Below are positions 50,775 through 60,100 of a stretch of 64,000 bases of DNA, piece after piece. The notes under the pieces were generated by a model. It was given only the letters and a program-made list of their open reading frames with translations. It was not told where the DNA came from and did no database searches. Positions within the stretch are counted from its first letter, which is position 1. Each line of letters opens with the position of its first letter. Origin of the DNA: Sphingomonas azotifigens NBRC 15497 (GTDB lineage Bacteria; Pseudomonadota; Alphaproteobacteria; Sphingomonadales; Sphingomonadaceae); contig NZ_BCTR01000002.1 of assembly GCF_002091475.1 (NCBI RefSeq), positions 1 to 64,000 of the forward strand, read 5' to 3'. The translations under genes were made by a program, and so were the position numbers.

Positions 50775-51973
50775 GCGCGGCCTATCTCTGCGACGCGGTC
50801 CGTACGCCGATCGGCCGCTATGCCGGTGCGCTGTCGTCGGTTCGCGCCGATGACCTTGCCGCCGTGCCGATCGCTGCACTGGTCGAGGGCGGCGCCTTCG
50901 ATCCGGCGGCGATCGATGACGTGATCCTGGGCTGCGCCAACCAGGCGGGGGAGGACAATCGCAACGTCGCGCGCATGGCCGCGCTCCTCGCCGGGCTGCC
51001 CGAAACCGTGGGCGGCAGCACGATCAACCGGCTGTGCGCCTCCGGCCTGGATGCGGTGGGCACCGCCGCCCGGGCGATCCGCGCCGGCGACGCTGATCTG
51101 CTGATTGCAGGCGGGGTCGAGAGCATGAGCCGCGCGCCCTTCGTGCTCGCCAAGGCCGAAAGCGGCTTTTCCCGCCAGGCCGAGATTCACGACACGACGA
51201 TCGGCTGGCGCTTCGTCAATCGGCGGATGCAGGCATTGTACGGCGTCGATTCGATGCCGGAGACGGGCGAGAACGTCGCCACCGATTTCGGCATTGCACG
51301 GGCGGATCAGGATCTATTCGCGCTGCGCAGCCAGCAGCGGGCCGCCGCGGCCCAGGCCGAAGGCTATTTCGCCGAAGAGATCGTGCCGGTGACGATCACC
51401 GATCGCAAGGGGCGCGAGACGCGCGTCGACCGCGACGAGCACCCCCGCGCCGACACGACGCTGGAGACGCTCGCCAAGCTGCGGCCGGTGGTCCGCGCCG
51501 ACGGGACGGTGACGGCGGGCAATGCCTCGGGCGTGAACGACGGCGCGGCGGCGATGATCGTCGCCAGCGAAGCGGCGGTGCGGGATCACGGCCTGGTGCC
51601 CCGCGCACGCATTCTGGGCATGGCGAGCGCTGGCGTCCCACCGCGGATCATGGGCATCGGCCCGATCCCCGCGACGCAGAAGCTCCTCGCCCGGCTTGGC
51701 CTGTCGTTGGCGGCGATCGACGCGATCGAGCTGAACGAAGCCTTCGCCTCGCAGGGGCTGGCGGTGTTGCGCGGGCTGGGGCTGGCCGACGACGATCCCC
51801 GCGTCAATCCGAACGGCGGCGCCATCGCGCTGGGCCATCCGCTTGGCATGTCGGGCGCGCGCAACGCGATGACGCTGGTGCATCAGCTCGAAAAGACGGG
51901 CGGACGGCTGGGGCTGGCGACGCTTTGCGTCGGCGTCGGCCAGGGGCTGGCGCTCGCGGTGGAGCGGCTATGA
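50771..51973 (+). CDS. pcaF: 3-oxoadipyl-CoA thiolase
   Basis: A 400-residue thiolase that cleaves 3-oxoadipyl-CoA with CoA to succinyl-CoA and acetyl-CoA. The active-site Cys is in [20 protein letters not shown], the base His in [19 protein letters not shown] and the second Cys in [23 protein letters not shown] is also present. It starts at GTG 50771 overlapping pcaJ, and its stop overlaps pcaD by ATGA. It is intact, unlike the thiolase remnant at 26258-26595. Confidence 0.93.
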
Positions 51974-52758
51974 ACGTGCATCGTCTCACCCTGGGCGACG
52001 GCTGTCGCCTCGCCGTGGCGTGCGACGGCGATCCTGCCGCGCCGCCGCTGATCCTGTCCAATTCGCTCGGCACCGATCGCGCGATGTGGGCGCCGCAAGT
52101 GGCGCCGCTGGCGCGGCAGTTTCGGGTGATCCGCTATGACACGCGCGGGCATGGCGCTTCGGATGCGCCCGCCGGGGCGTATGGCCTCGACCGGCTGGGT
52201 CGCGACGTGCTCGAACTCGCCGACGCGCTGGGGCTCGACCGGTTCGCCTTTTGCGGGCTCTCGCTCGGCGGGATGACCGGGCAGTGGCTCGGCGTGCAGG
52301 CGCCGGCGCGGCTGACCCGGCTCGTCATCGCCAACAGCGCGCCGTATATGGGCCCGCCCTCGGGATGGGACGCGCGGATCGGCGTGGTGCGCGGCCAGGG
52401 CATGGCGGCGATCGCGGAGGCGGTGGTCGAGCGCTGGTTCACCCCCGGCTTCCGCGCAGATCCAGCGAATACCGCACCGACCCTGGCCACCCTGCTGGCG
52501 ACCGATCCGCAGGGTTATGCCGGCTGCTGCGCGGCGATCCGCGACATGGACCTCCGCCCGCTGCTGGGATTGATCCAGACGCCGACGCTGGTGATCGGCG
52601 GGGCGCAGGACCCGGCAACGCCGCCGGAGCAGACCGCGGCACTGGTCGAGGGGATCGCCGGCGCTAGCTGCGTGATGCTGGAGGCGGCGCACCTGTCGAA
52701 CCTCGAGCAGCCAGCAGCGTTCACGACGGCGCTGCTCGGTCACCTCCGGCAGGGGTAA
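51970..52758 (+). CDS. pcaD: 3-oxoadipate enol-lactonase
   Basis: A 262-residue alpha/beta hydrolase that opens 3-oxoadipate enol-lactone to 3-oxoadipate. It shows the PcaD opening LILSNSLGTDRAMWAPQVAP, RYDTRGHGASDAP, the nucleophile motif FCGLSLGGMTGQWLG, an acid in IGGAQDPATPP and the His in EAAHLSNLEQP. It closes the only step left between CatC and PcaIJ, so the operon is complete. It is the last gene; a GC-rich hairpin follows. Confidence 0.93.
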   Translation: MNVHRLTLGDGCRLAVACDGDPAAPPLILSNSLGTDRAMWAPQVAPLARQFRVIRYDTRGHGASDAPAGAYGLDRLGRDVLELADALGLDRFAFCGLSLGGMTGQWLGVQAPARLTRLVIANSAPYMGPPSGWDARIGVVRGQGMAAIAEAVVERWFTPGFRADPANTAPTLATLLATDPQGYAGCCAAIRDMDLRPLLGLIQTPTLVIGGAQDPATPPEQTAALVEGIAGASCVMLEAAHLSNLEQPAAFTTALLGHLRQG

Positions 52759-52760
52759 AG

Positions 52761-52779
52761 GGCGCGCGGTCGGCGCGCC
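52761..52779 (+). terminator. GC-rich hairpin after pcaD
   Basis: GGCGCGC (52761-52767) pairs with GCGCGCC (52773-52779) directly after the pcaD stop. There is no U tract. Its position at the end of an eleven-gene operon suggests a transcript end or a stability hairpin. Confidence 0.4.
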
Positions 52780-52919
52780 GCATCGACCGGCCCGGCCGGC
52801 TGCCAAGGACGAAGAAGGGGCGCAGGAACCGCATGGTTCCCGCCCCCTTTCCCCGCGCGACACTGCTGCTCGTGCCGATTGCGTGGGCGCCGATGGTGAA
52901 GTGCTTGGCAGCGCCTCTT

Positions 52920-53110
52920 CCTCCCACGCCATCCTCCACCCAGTCGATCGACCCGGCCACTTCGATGACCGAGGTTGCGTCGGGATCGCGCACGGTGCCC
53001 TGCTGTACCAGTTCGGTGGCTTCGGTGTCTTCCATCGAGATATAGCCCGCCGCGCCGACCAGATTGGCCTGCTTGAGCCCCAAGGCGCGCAGCGCCAGGA
53101 TGATGCTGGA
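52920..53110 (-). pseudogene. Fragment of an aromatic-ring-hydroxylating dioxygenase large subunit
   Basis: On the minus strand the frame ALRALGLKQANLVGAAGYIS followed by MEDTEATELVQQGTVRDP is the C-terminal part of a Rieske oxygenase alpha subunit (usual form LRLKQSNLVGPAGFISMEDG). The Rieske domain and most of the catalytic domain are missing. The 5' side is joined to the IS3 remnant on the other strand. It is not a piece of the adjacent benA, whose C-terminus differs, so it records another lost aromatic dioxygenase. Confidence 0.65.
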
Positions 53111-53285
53111 GGGCGGTAGCGTCGCGGTGACCAGCAACGATGACGTGACAAGCAACCGCCAGGTACGCGAGATGGAGTGCCAACCCGGCCGCAAGACGCT
53201 CGAGGTCGAGATCCTCAAGGGGGCGCTGGACCGGTCGCGCCCAAAAAAACGACCTTGCTCATGCGCTCGCCGCTGCCGGAGGATT
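53104..53285 (+). mobile_element. IS3-family OrfA remnant
   Basis: The plus-strand frame contains RQVREMECQPGRKTLEVEIL and KGALDRSRPKKR, the leucine-zipper-like end of IS3-family OrfA (usual form LGRKTLEVEILKEAL). A one-base shift then gives KKTTLLMRSPLPED, the usual OrfA tail. The helix-turn-helix start and all of OrfB are gone. No terminal inverted repeats are visible. Confidence 0.6.
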
Positions 53286-53515
53286 TCTGCGGAGCCTGGC
53301 CCGGCGGGACCTGCGCGGTGTTAAGCTCGTCATCTCGGATGCGCACGAAGGCACCAAGGCGGCCGCCTCGCGCGTGTTCAGCGCGACCTGGCAGCGAGGC
53401 CGCGTCCACTTCGCCCGTAACGCCTGGCGCACGCCGGCAAAAGCGGTCGCCGTGTGGTCCCGGCCTCTTCCCGACGAGGGTGCCATTACCGCGATCGGGC
53501 CGATCTGCGCATCCT
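53281..53515 (+). mobile_element. IS256-family transposase remnant
   Basis: The frame reads GFLRSLARRDLRGVKLVISD, then AHEGTKAAASRVFSATWQRG and RVHFARNA, the core of IS256/Mutator transposases around the second catalytic Asp (GVKLVISDAHEGLKAA, TWQRCRVHFMRN). After that the frame degrades (WRTPAKAVAVWS). Only about 75 residues of some 400 remain. It abuts the IS3 remnant without a gap, so one insertion or deletion joined them. Confidence 0.7.
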
Positions 53516-53519
53516 CTGC

Positions 53520-54386
53520 TCACGTACTGCCTGAGGCACCCGGCAGGCGCTGCTCGATCCATGCAGTCATCGCTCCGAGAACAGCTTCTTTGTTGAAATC
53601 TGCGAGAAGATCGTGAAACGCGCCGTCGTAGAGCGCCAGCCTTTTGTCTTTGGAGGCGGCGGCCTCACAGAAAAGCCGGCTGCCGCTAGGCAGCGTCACC
53701 CTGTCGGCGGTACCGTGCACGATGAAAACAGGTGTGGTGAATTGGGCGAATTCCCGTTCGAGCCGCTCCCCCGCCCGGATCAGCGCAGCCAAGGTGCTAG
53801 CCGGCTGCTTCTCCCCGGTGGTCAGGGGGTCCGCGTTCAGGAGACCAACTCTACTGGGATCGCGCGAAAAATCCTCGTTCTTCAGCCGTAAGATGCGCGC
53901 GCGGGGAAAGACGCGGCTGAACAGCTTGAGACCGGTCAACATAAAGTCGGGCGCAGGCAGTTTGAAGGCGAAGCTCTCACAAATCAGCCCATGCAGGCGG
54001 AACGGGTGCTCGATGGCGTAGAGACAAGCCGCCACGCCGCCGGCACTATGCCCCAGCAGGTACAATGGAAGATCATGTTCGCGTCGCGTAGCCAGCTCGA
54101 CCATCGCAGCGATATCAGCGACATACTCGTCAAACCGTTCCACCGTGAAGCGCGGCCCACTCGATCGGCCGCGCCCGCGGAGGTCCACCGCGTAGACCAC
54201 GTGACCCGCAGCCACGAGCTGCTCCGCCACCCATTGATAGTGGCCGCCATGCGCATTGAACCCGTGGCAAATGGCAACGATCGCGCGCGGGGATGACGTG
54301 GGGCGCCAGCTACGGACGAAAATCGACACGCGGTCGACGGCGAGCGTACTCTCTTCAGGGTCTACGCGGGAGGCGCTCGCGGTCAT
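53520..54386 (-). CDS. Monoacylglycerol-lipase-like alpha/beta hydrolase
   Basis: A 288-residue serine hydrolase of the Hydrolase_4 (S33-like) group. AIVAICHGFNAHGGHYQWVA carries the oxyanion HG, YAVDLRGRGRSSGP is the usual strand-4 turn, LLGHSAGGVAACLYA the nucleophile elbow, and VHGTADRVTLPSGS and DGAFHDLLAD the acid and base. Such enzymes cleave monoacylglycerols or lysophospholipids. Its 3' end lies at the edge of the IS256 remnant, and the terminal residues (PGASGST) may derive from the junction. Confidence 0.85.
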   Translation of the reverse strand: MTASASRVDPEESTLAVDRVSIFVRSWRPTSSPRAIVAICHGFNAHGGHYQWVAEQLVAAGHVVYAVDLRGRGRSSGPRFTVERFDEYVADIAAMVELATRREHDLPLYLLGHSAGGVAACLYAIEHPFRLHGLICESFAFKLPAPDFMLTGLKLFSRVFPRARILRLKNEDFSRDPSRVGLLNADPLTTGEKQPASTLAALIRAGERLEREFAQFTTPVFIVHGTADRVTLPSGSRLFCEAAASKDKRLALYDGAFHDLLADFNKEAVLGAMTAWIEQRLPGASGST

Positions 54387-54458
54387 GGTCCAGTTCCTTC
54401 AGGCGAGAATCGTCAAAGGAAGGATGCCCCTCCAAAGCACAGTCCGACGCGGTGTCTG

Positions 54459-55079
54459 TCACGGCTCCGCCAGTTGCTGGCGCAGCTCGGCATTTTCACG
54501 CTCCAGGGCGGTCAGGCGGTCGTGCAGCGGCTGGACGGCTGTCGCGATTTCGCGCTCGCTGAACCGCGGCACGATGTGTTGCGGGCAGTTCCAATCGAAG
54601 GCGACCAGCCGCAGCCGGAAAATCCGTTCGATCGACGCGCCATATTCGCCATCCGTCACGCGCTCGGTGAGCGCGCGATCGGACTCGGGCGCGAGCGTCT
54701 CGACCTGCACGTACATCTTCAACCTTGCGCGCCGGACATAGTCCATCAGGATCAGGCACGCCCGGCCGCTCGTCCGGAAATTACCGGTGCTGATATATTG
54801 GCGGTTCCCCCGGTAATCGGCGAAGGCGAGCGTCTGCGGATCGAGCATTTTCAGGAAGCCGGCCGGGCCACCGCGATGTTGCACATAGGGCCAACCGGTC
54901 TCCGATACCGACGCGATGTAGAAACTGTCGCGTTGCGCGAGGAAGGCGGCTTCGTCCGGGGTGAAACGATCGGACGCGCGGTGGCTCTTGAAACGAGTCC
55001 AGCGCTCGCCCACGCCCATCTCGGCCTGCACGGCGGCCACGCCCGGCGTGCGGGCCACGTCCATGAAGCCATAGGGCAT
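54459..55079 (-). CDS. Pyridoxamine 5'-phosphate oxidase-like FMN-binding protein
   Basis: A 206-residue split-barrel flavoprotein. Visible are AFLAQRDSFYIASVSETGWP, YVQHRGGPAGFLKMLD, ADYRGNRQYISTGN (FMN-contact loop) and ACLILMDYVRRARLKMY. The C-terminus has a short coiled coil (LTALERENAELRQQLAEP). The subfamily is annotated as pyridoxamine oxidase-like and occurs near aromatic and stress genes; the reaction is not known. The internally deleted isochorismatase gene ends 36 bases upstream on the same strand, and this family often pairs with such cysteine hydrolases. Confidence 0.82.
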   Translation of the reverse strand: MPYGFMDVARTPGVAAVQAEMGVGERWTRFKSHRASDRFTPDEAAFLAQRDSFYIASVSETGWPYVQHRGGPAGFLKMLDPQTLAFADYRGNRQYISTGNFRTSGRACLILMDYVRRARLKMYVQVETLAPESDRALTERVTDGEYGASIERIFRLRLVAFDWNCPQHIVPRFSEREIATAVQPLHDRLTALERENAELRQQLAEP

Positions 55080-55114
55080 TGCGTCCCCTCCTTCCGATTC
55101 AGCCAGCGGCTTGC

Positions 55115-55582
55115 CTAGACTGCTGCCGCGCGCGGCGCCTGCCGGGCGCGGACATAGCTCTCGATAACCGCTGCATGATTGGGGGCAGCGAGGCCATAGA
55201 GCATGGCCAGCTTGCCGGCTTCGGGGCGCACCCAGGTGCGATGGAGCTCGGAAAGCGGCGCGTTGGGTGATGTCGGCTTCACCCCGCCCTTGCGCGGCAC
55301 ATAGACGGCGTGCGGGGCGTGGAGGGCGATCTCCGGGATCAGCGGGCCGTTGGAGCCGGCCGGTTCCGAAGCCGTTGTGATGACAGGGATCTGCAGCAGC
55401 GAGGCGAGCCGGGCGATCATCTCTACGTTGCGGCGCAGGTCGGCGACGGGAATGTCCTTCACCGTCTGGAACAGCCCCGACTGGTGATCGAGCAGCAGGA
55501 TCACCGTATCGGCCGGGTCCATCAACATGGCGCCGCCGCCGCTGGCAAGAATACTGGTCTTGGGGACGGGCGAAGACCGCAT
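55115..55582 (-). pseudogene. YcaC-like isochorismatase-family hydrolase with an in-frame internal deletion
   Basis: The start matches YcaC-type hydrolases (DTVILLLDHQSGLFQTVKDI with the catalytic Asp; PVITTASEPAGSNGPLIPEI), and the end matches too (LSELHRTWVRPEAGKLAMLY, then VIESYVRARQ). Between VYVPRKG and that end about 80 residues are missing, including the region of the catalytic Cys and Lys. The reading frame stays open (155 residues against about 210). The product, if made, cannot have normal activity. A second ATG at 55528 gives the better family start. The neighbouring flavoprotein gene is intact. Confidence 0.7.
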
Positions 55583-55890
55583 GACGGTTATCCTGTGGCT
55601 TTGCCCCTGCGCGCCGGCAGCGGCATGGGACGCTTGTATTCGATGTGCACAGGCATTGTACGCGAGATCGGCGCGGCGCCTCGGTCAGCTGTGGTAAGCG
55701 GCGGTTAAGCGCAGGCATTGCCCGGCCGGTTCGGCGAACCGAGGCAAGCTCCCCGCGCCGTTCCCGGGAACAAGGTTGGCGCGCAACCGTGGAAATTTCT
55801 CGCGGGATCGCTAGGATGGTCCATTGCGGACTGCAGGGACGGCGGCGACTTCCATGGAATGGGGGGGACGCCGCTAGGGATCGGGGAAGC
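55583..55890. other. Intergenic region before the response regulator
   Basis: About 300 bases without a convincing gene on either strand. A palindrome GTTCCCGGGAAC lies near 55763-55774. The region must contain the promoters of the divergent genes at 55582 and 55891. Confidence 0.5.
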
Positions 55891-56508
55891 GTGACGATAC
55901 GGGTGCTGACGGTCGACGATCACGCAACGGTCCGCGACGGCGTGGCCGCACTGATCGCGCGCCAGCCCGACATGGAGATTGCCGGCGAAGCGGCGAACGG
56001 CACCGAGGGCATTGCCATGTTCCGCGCGCTCGCCCCGGACGTGACCCTGATGGACCTCCAGATGCCGGACATGGGCGGGGTCGATGCCATCGCCGCGATC
56101 CTGGCGCTGAACCCCAAGGCGCGGATCCTGGTGCTCACCACCTATTCGGGAGATGCGCAAGCGATCCGCGCGATTCGTGCGGGCGCGGCGGGCTATCTGC
56201 TGAAGAGCTGCCTGCGCACCGAATTGCTGGACGCGATCCGCACCGTCCATGCCGGCCGCCGCGCGATGAGCCCCGAAATCAGCCATGCCGTGGCCGAACA
56301 TGCGCTCGACGATCCGCTGACCGACCGCGAGATGGCGATCCTCGGCATGGTCGCCGAGGGGCATCCCAACAAGCAGATCGCCCGCAACCTCGATGTCTCG
56401 CCGGACACGATCAAGTCCCACCTCAAGAACATCTTCGCCAAGCTGGGGGTGGACGATCGCACCCATGCCGTCACCGTCGCGATCCGGCGCGGCTTCTTCC
56501 GTCGCTGA
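55891..56508 (+). CDS. NarL/LuxR-type two-component response regulator
   Basis: A 205-residue regulator. The receiver domain (1-120) has the acidic pair DD at 9-10, phospho-acceptor Asp55 in TLMDLQMPD, a Thr in VLTTYSG and a Lys in YLLKSCLR. The LuxR helix-turn-helix (about 140-200) reads LTDREMAILGMVAEGHPNKQ and IARNLDVSPDTIKSHLKNIF. It starts at GTG 55891. The probable partner is the large propeller-type histidine kinase at 57116, separated by one opposite-strand gene. Targets are unknown. Confidence 0.88.
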   Translation: MTIRVLTVDDHATVRDGVAALIARQPDMEIAGEAANGTEGIAMFRALAPDVTLMDLQMPDMGGVDAIAAILALNPKARILVLTTYSGDAQAIRAIRAGAAGYLLKSCLRTELLDAIRTVHAGRRAMSPEISHAVAEHALDDPLTDREMAILGMVAEGHPNKQIARNLDVSPDTIKSHLKNIFAKLGVDDRTHAVTVAIRRGFFRR

Positions 56509-56523
56509 CCTCCGGCGCGCGGC

Positions 56524-56904
56524 TCAGTCCTGCACGTCGGCGACGAAGCGATAGCCGCGACCGGTGACAGTCGCGATGTAGCGCGGCGTCTCCACCACCT
56601 CGCCCAGCACCTTGCGCAGGCTGGCGACATGCACCTTGAGGTTGCCGTCCCCGACGAAAGTGTCGGGCCAGGTACGGGCGCGCAATTCGCGCTTGCTGAC
56701 GACCTCCCCCGGCCGCTCGGCCAGCACGGTGAGTATATCAAGTGCACGGGCACCGATTTTGACCGGCTCGCCGTGCTTGAGCAGCAACTGCCGGCCGGGC
56801 TTGAGAACGAACGGACCGAAGCGGAAGCACCGCTCGATCGCCCGCACCAGCGGCGCCGGATAGGCGGGTATCGGCACGGGCACCGATAGAGCAACAGACG
56901 GCAT
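56524..56904 (-). CDS. Stand-alone OmpR-type winged-helix DNA-binding protein
   Basis: A 126-residue protein consisting almost only of a trans_reg_C winged helix (about 28-122): FRFGPFVLKPGRQLLLKHGE, ALDILTVLAERPGEVVSKRE and LRKVLGEVVETPRYIATVTG, then RGYRF. In the CadC/HilA-like group this domain is followed by a membrane helix or an ATPase/TPR part, but here a stop comes directly after it. It lies between, and opposite to, the response regulator and its kinase, and is divergent from the kinase. It may be a small regulator or a truncated larger one. Confidence 0.75.
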   Translation of the reverse strand: MPSVALSVPVPIPAYPAPLVRAIERCFRFGPFVLKPGRQLLLKHGEPVKIGARALDILTVLAERPGEVVSKRELRARTWPDTFVGDGNLKVHVASLRKVLGEVVETPRYIATVTGRGYRFVADVQD

Positions 56905-57115
56905 GGCGACGACCTCCCGATGGCATCGCTCCGGTCGCCCCAGGCGGGCGCCGCACTGGGTAGGAACGACGATGTTGTGGCGCGAAGACTATGCCGATGG
57001 CGCGCCGGCGGCACCCTACCCCCGGGTTCGCCGGCTTCACCCATTTGGGGGATCGACAGCGCGCGGTACCATCGCCCCGCGTGACACCCGCTCCGCTTTG
57101 GACGAGATACAGCGC

Positions 57116-60100
57116 ATGTCGCCCGCCGCGAAATTTTGGGTCCTGGCCCTGCTGGTCCCGCTGTGGAGCCCCGGCGGCGCCTGCGCAGCGGGCGCCCCGC
57201 GCAGCCTGCAGCAGCTGCGGCATACCGCCTGGACCGTCCGCGAGGGCGCCCCGCCGGAGATCTGGGCGCTCGCCCAGTCGCACGACGGCTATCTGTGGCT
57301 GGGCACGGGGAGCGGCCTGTACCGCTTCGACGGCGCGCACTTCGAGAAGTTCCGCCCCTTCCAGGGCGAGCACCTCCCCTCGCTCAACGTCAATTCGCTG
57401 CTCGCGACCCGCAGCGGCGACCTGTGGATCGGCTTCGCTGCGGGGGCCGTGGCGCGACTGCGCGGGGGACATCTGGCCTCGTTCGACCTCGGCATCCCCT
57501 CGGTTCCCGTGCTGGCGCTGGCCGAGGACCGGTCGGGAGTGATCTGGGCGGTGCTGGGCGAGGACAATCGCGGGGGCGTCGCCCGCTTTCGCCAAGGTCG
57601 ATGGGAGATGCTCGGTGCCCGCCACGGCGTGGCCGCGGGCGCTGCGACCAGCGTCGTTGCGGGCATGGACGGATCGGTATGGGTCGCGGTGGGGGGCGAA
57701 CTGGTGGTGCTGCGTCCAGGCGCCGCCCGCTTTGTCCCCGTGCCCGCCTCGGCCACCGAACGCCCCCAGTTGAAGCAGGCTCCGGACGGCGCGATCTGGC
57801 TGAGCACCGGAGCCCGTCCCGGTCTCCAACGCATTGCGGGATCTGGGGCCGGCGGCCCCGCGACATGGGTCCAGCCGCCTCCTGCGGCCAATCCGCGCGC
57901 AGAGAGCATGTTGTTCGATCGGCGTGGCAGCCTGTGGGGCAGCTATGGCAGCGGCGGCGTCTTTCGGCTGGGCCTGGGCTGGGCGGGTGGCGCCCTGCTT
58001 CCCAACGGCGTGCGCGAGCGGTTCGGCGGCGAGCGCGGGCTGACGTCCAACCTCGCCAACCCCCTGCTGGAAGACCGCGAGGGCAATATCTGGGTGGGGA
58101 CCAATCTCGGCCTCGACCAGTTCCGCGAGACCAGCGCCGTGGTCGCCACCGGGCTGCCGCCGGATTCGCGCAACGGCTTCCGGATCGCGCCGGGTCCCGA
58201 AGGCGCGATGTATGTGACGACCAATGACGCCCTTTTCCTGGCAGAGCCCGGCCATGCCGCCCGGAAGCTGGCCCGCCTCCCCCGGCGCCCGCTGATCCTG
58301 CACAGGGATGCGCAAGGCCGTGTCTGGATCGGCACGGATCGGACGCTGGGGATCTGGTCCCGCGGCGCCGTGCGCGACGTGCCCCTGCCCTGGCTCCAAC
58401 CGATGCCGTTTGCGCTGATCGAGGCGTCGCCCGGACGGATCTGCATCGCCTCGGCCAAAGGCGCCTTTTGCCGGGAGGGCGGCCGGTGGACGCCCGACCC
58501 GCGGCTCGCGACGACGGGCAATCCACCGACGCAGATGCTGCGCGACGGTGCCGGCCGCGTCTGGATCGCCGAAGGCGACCGTATCGCACTGATCGATGGC
58601 GCCGCGCGACGCGTATTCTCCGCCCGCAAGAATCTGGCGCTGGGCACGGTCGTGGTCATCGCGGTGCGGGGGCGCCATGTCTATGCCGGCGGCGATTTCG
58701 GCCTGGCGCGGTTCGACGGCAGGCGCTTTGTCACGCTCCGCTCGGACGTGCACCCCTTTCTGAGCCGCACCGCCGGGATCGTCGAAACCGAAGCGGGCGA
58801 CCTCTGGCTCAACACCGCCGGCGGGGTGGTCAGGATCGCACGGGCCGACCTCGAGCAAGCGTTCGCCCACCCCGCTCGCCCGATGCAGGCGCGTGTGTTC
58901 GATCGCGACGACGGCATGCCCGGCGTGGCCCAGCAGGATTCCTGGTCGCAGACCGCGATGGAGGCCTCGGACGGCCGCCTCTGGTTCCTCACCCGCGTCG
59001 GCGTTGCCTGGATCGATCCGAACCAGCTTTTCTTCAACCGGCTGCCGCCGCCGGTGATTATCCAGTCGCTGACCTCGGGCGGGCGCAGCTATGTGGGCGA
59101 GGCGTCGATCCGCCTGCCGAAGGGCACGTCCAGCCTACAGATCGCCTATACCGCGACCAGCCTTTCCGTGCCCTCGCGCGTGCAGTTCCGCTACCAGCTG
59201 GAGGGCGTCGACGAAGGCTGGGTAGATGCCGGCACGCGCCGCGAGGCCTTCTACACCGGGCTCGCGCCGGGCAACTACCGCTTCCGGCTGATGGCGGCGA
59301 ACGAGGACGGCGTGTGGAACCGGCAGGGCGCGACCCTGGCGTTCGAGATCCCGCCGACCTTCGTGCAGAGCTGGCCCTTCCGCCTTCTCTGCGGCGTCGG
59401 CGTGCTGGTGCTGCTCTGGCTGCTCTACAAGCTCCGGCTTCGTGCGCTCGCCCATCGCATCCGCGCGCGGATGGCGGAGCGCATGGGCGAGCGTGAGCGG
59501 ATCGCCCGCGAGCTGCACGACACGCTGCTGCAATCGGTCCAGACGCTCACCTTGTACGTCCAGGTGGCAGTGGAGGACCTGCCGCGCGGCACCCCCGAAC
59601 GCGCCAAGCTCGAAAGCGCCCTGATCCGCGCCGATCGCGCGATCTCGGAGGGGCGCGACCGCGTGCACGACCTGCGCACCCAGCTCGATCCCGAGGGTAT
59701 CGTCGAGATCCTCGCCGCCCTCGTCGCTCAGCAGGGCTTCGATCCTGCGACGAGCGTCCGCATCCAGGCGATCGGCGAGCCGCGCCCGCTCGCGGCGATC
59801 GCGCTGGACGAGATCGTCCGCGTCGCCGGCGAGGCGATCGCCAATGTCCGCCAGCACGCGAACGCCACCCAGTTGCGCATCGACATCCGCTTCGCCCGTC
59901 CCTTCGCGATCCGGTTTTCGGACGACGGCGCGGGGATCCCGGCGCCGGTCCTCGAATGCGGACGCAAGGCCGGCCATTACGGGCTGCAAGGAATGCGGGA
60001 GCGGGCGAGGAAGCTCCGCGGGTCCCTCTCCATCCGTCCGCGCGCCGGCGGCGGCACCGAGCTGCTGCTCACGATTCCCGCGCATGTCGCCTATGCCCGT

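Noticed and set aside
56738..58870. 710-codon minus-strand frame opposite the sensor kinase
   Set aside because: The kinase with propeller, Y_Y_Y and ATPase motifs is clearly the coding strand.
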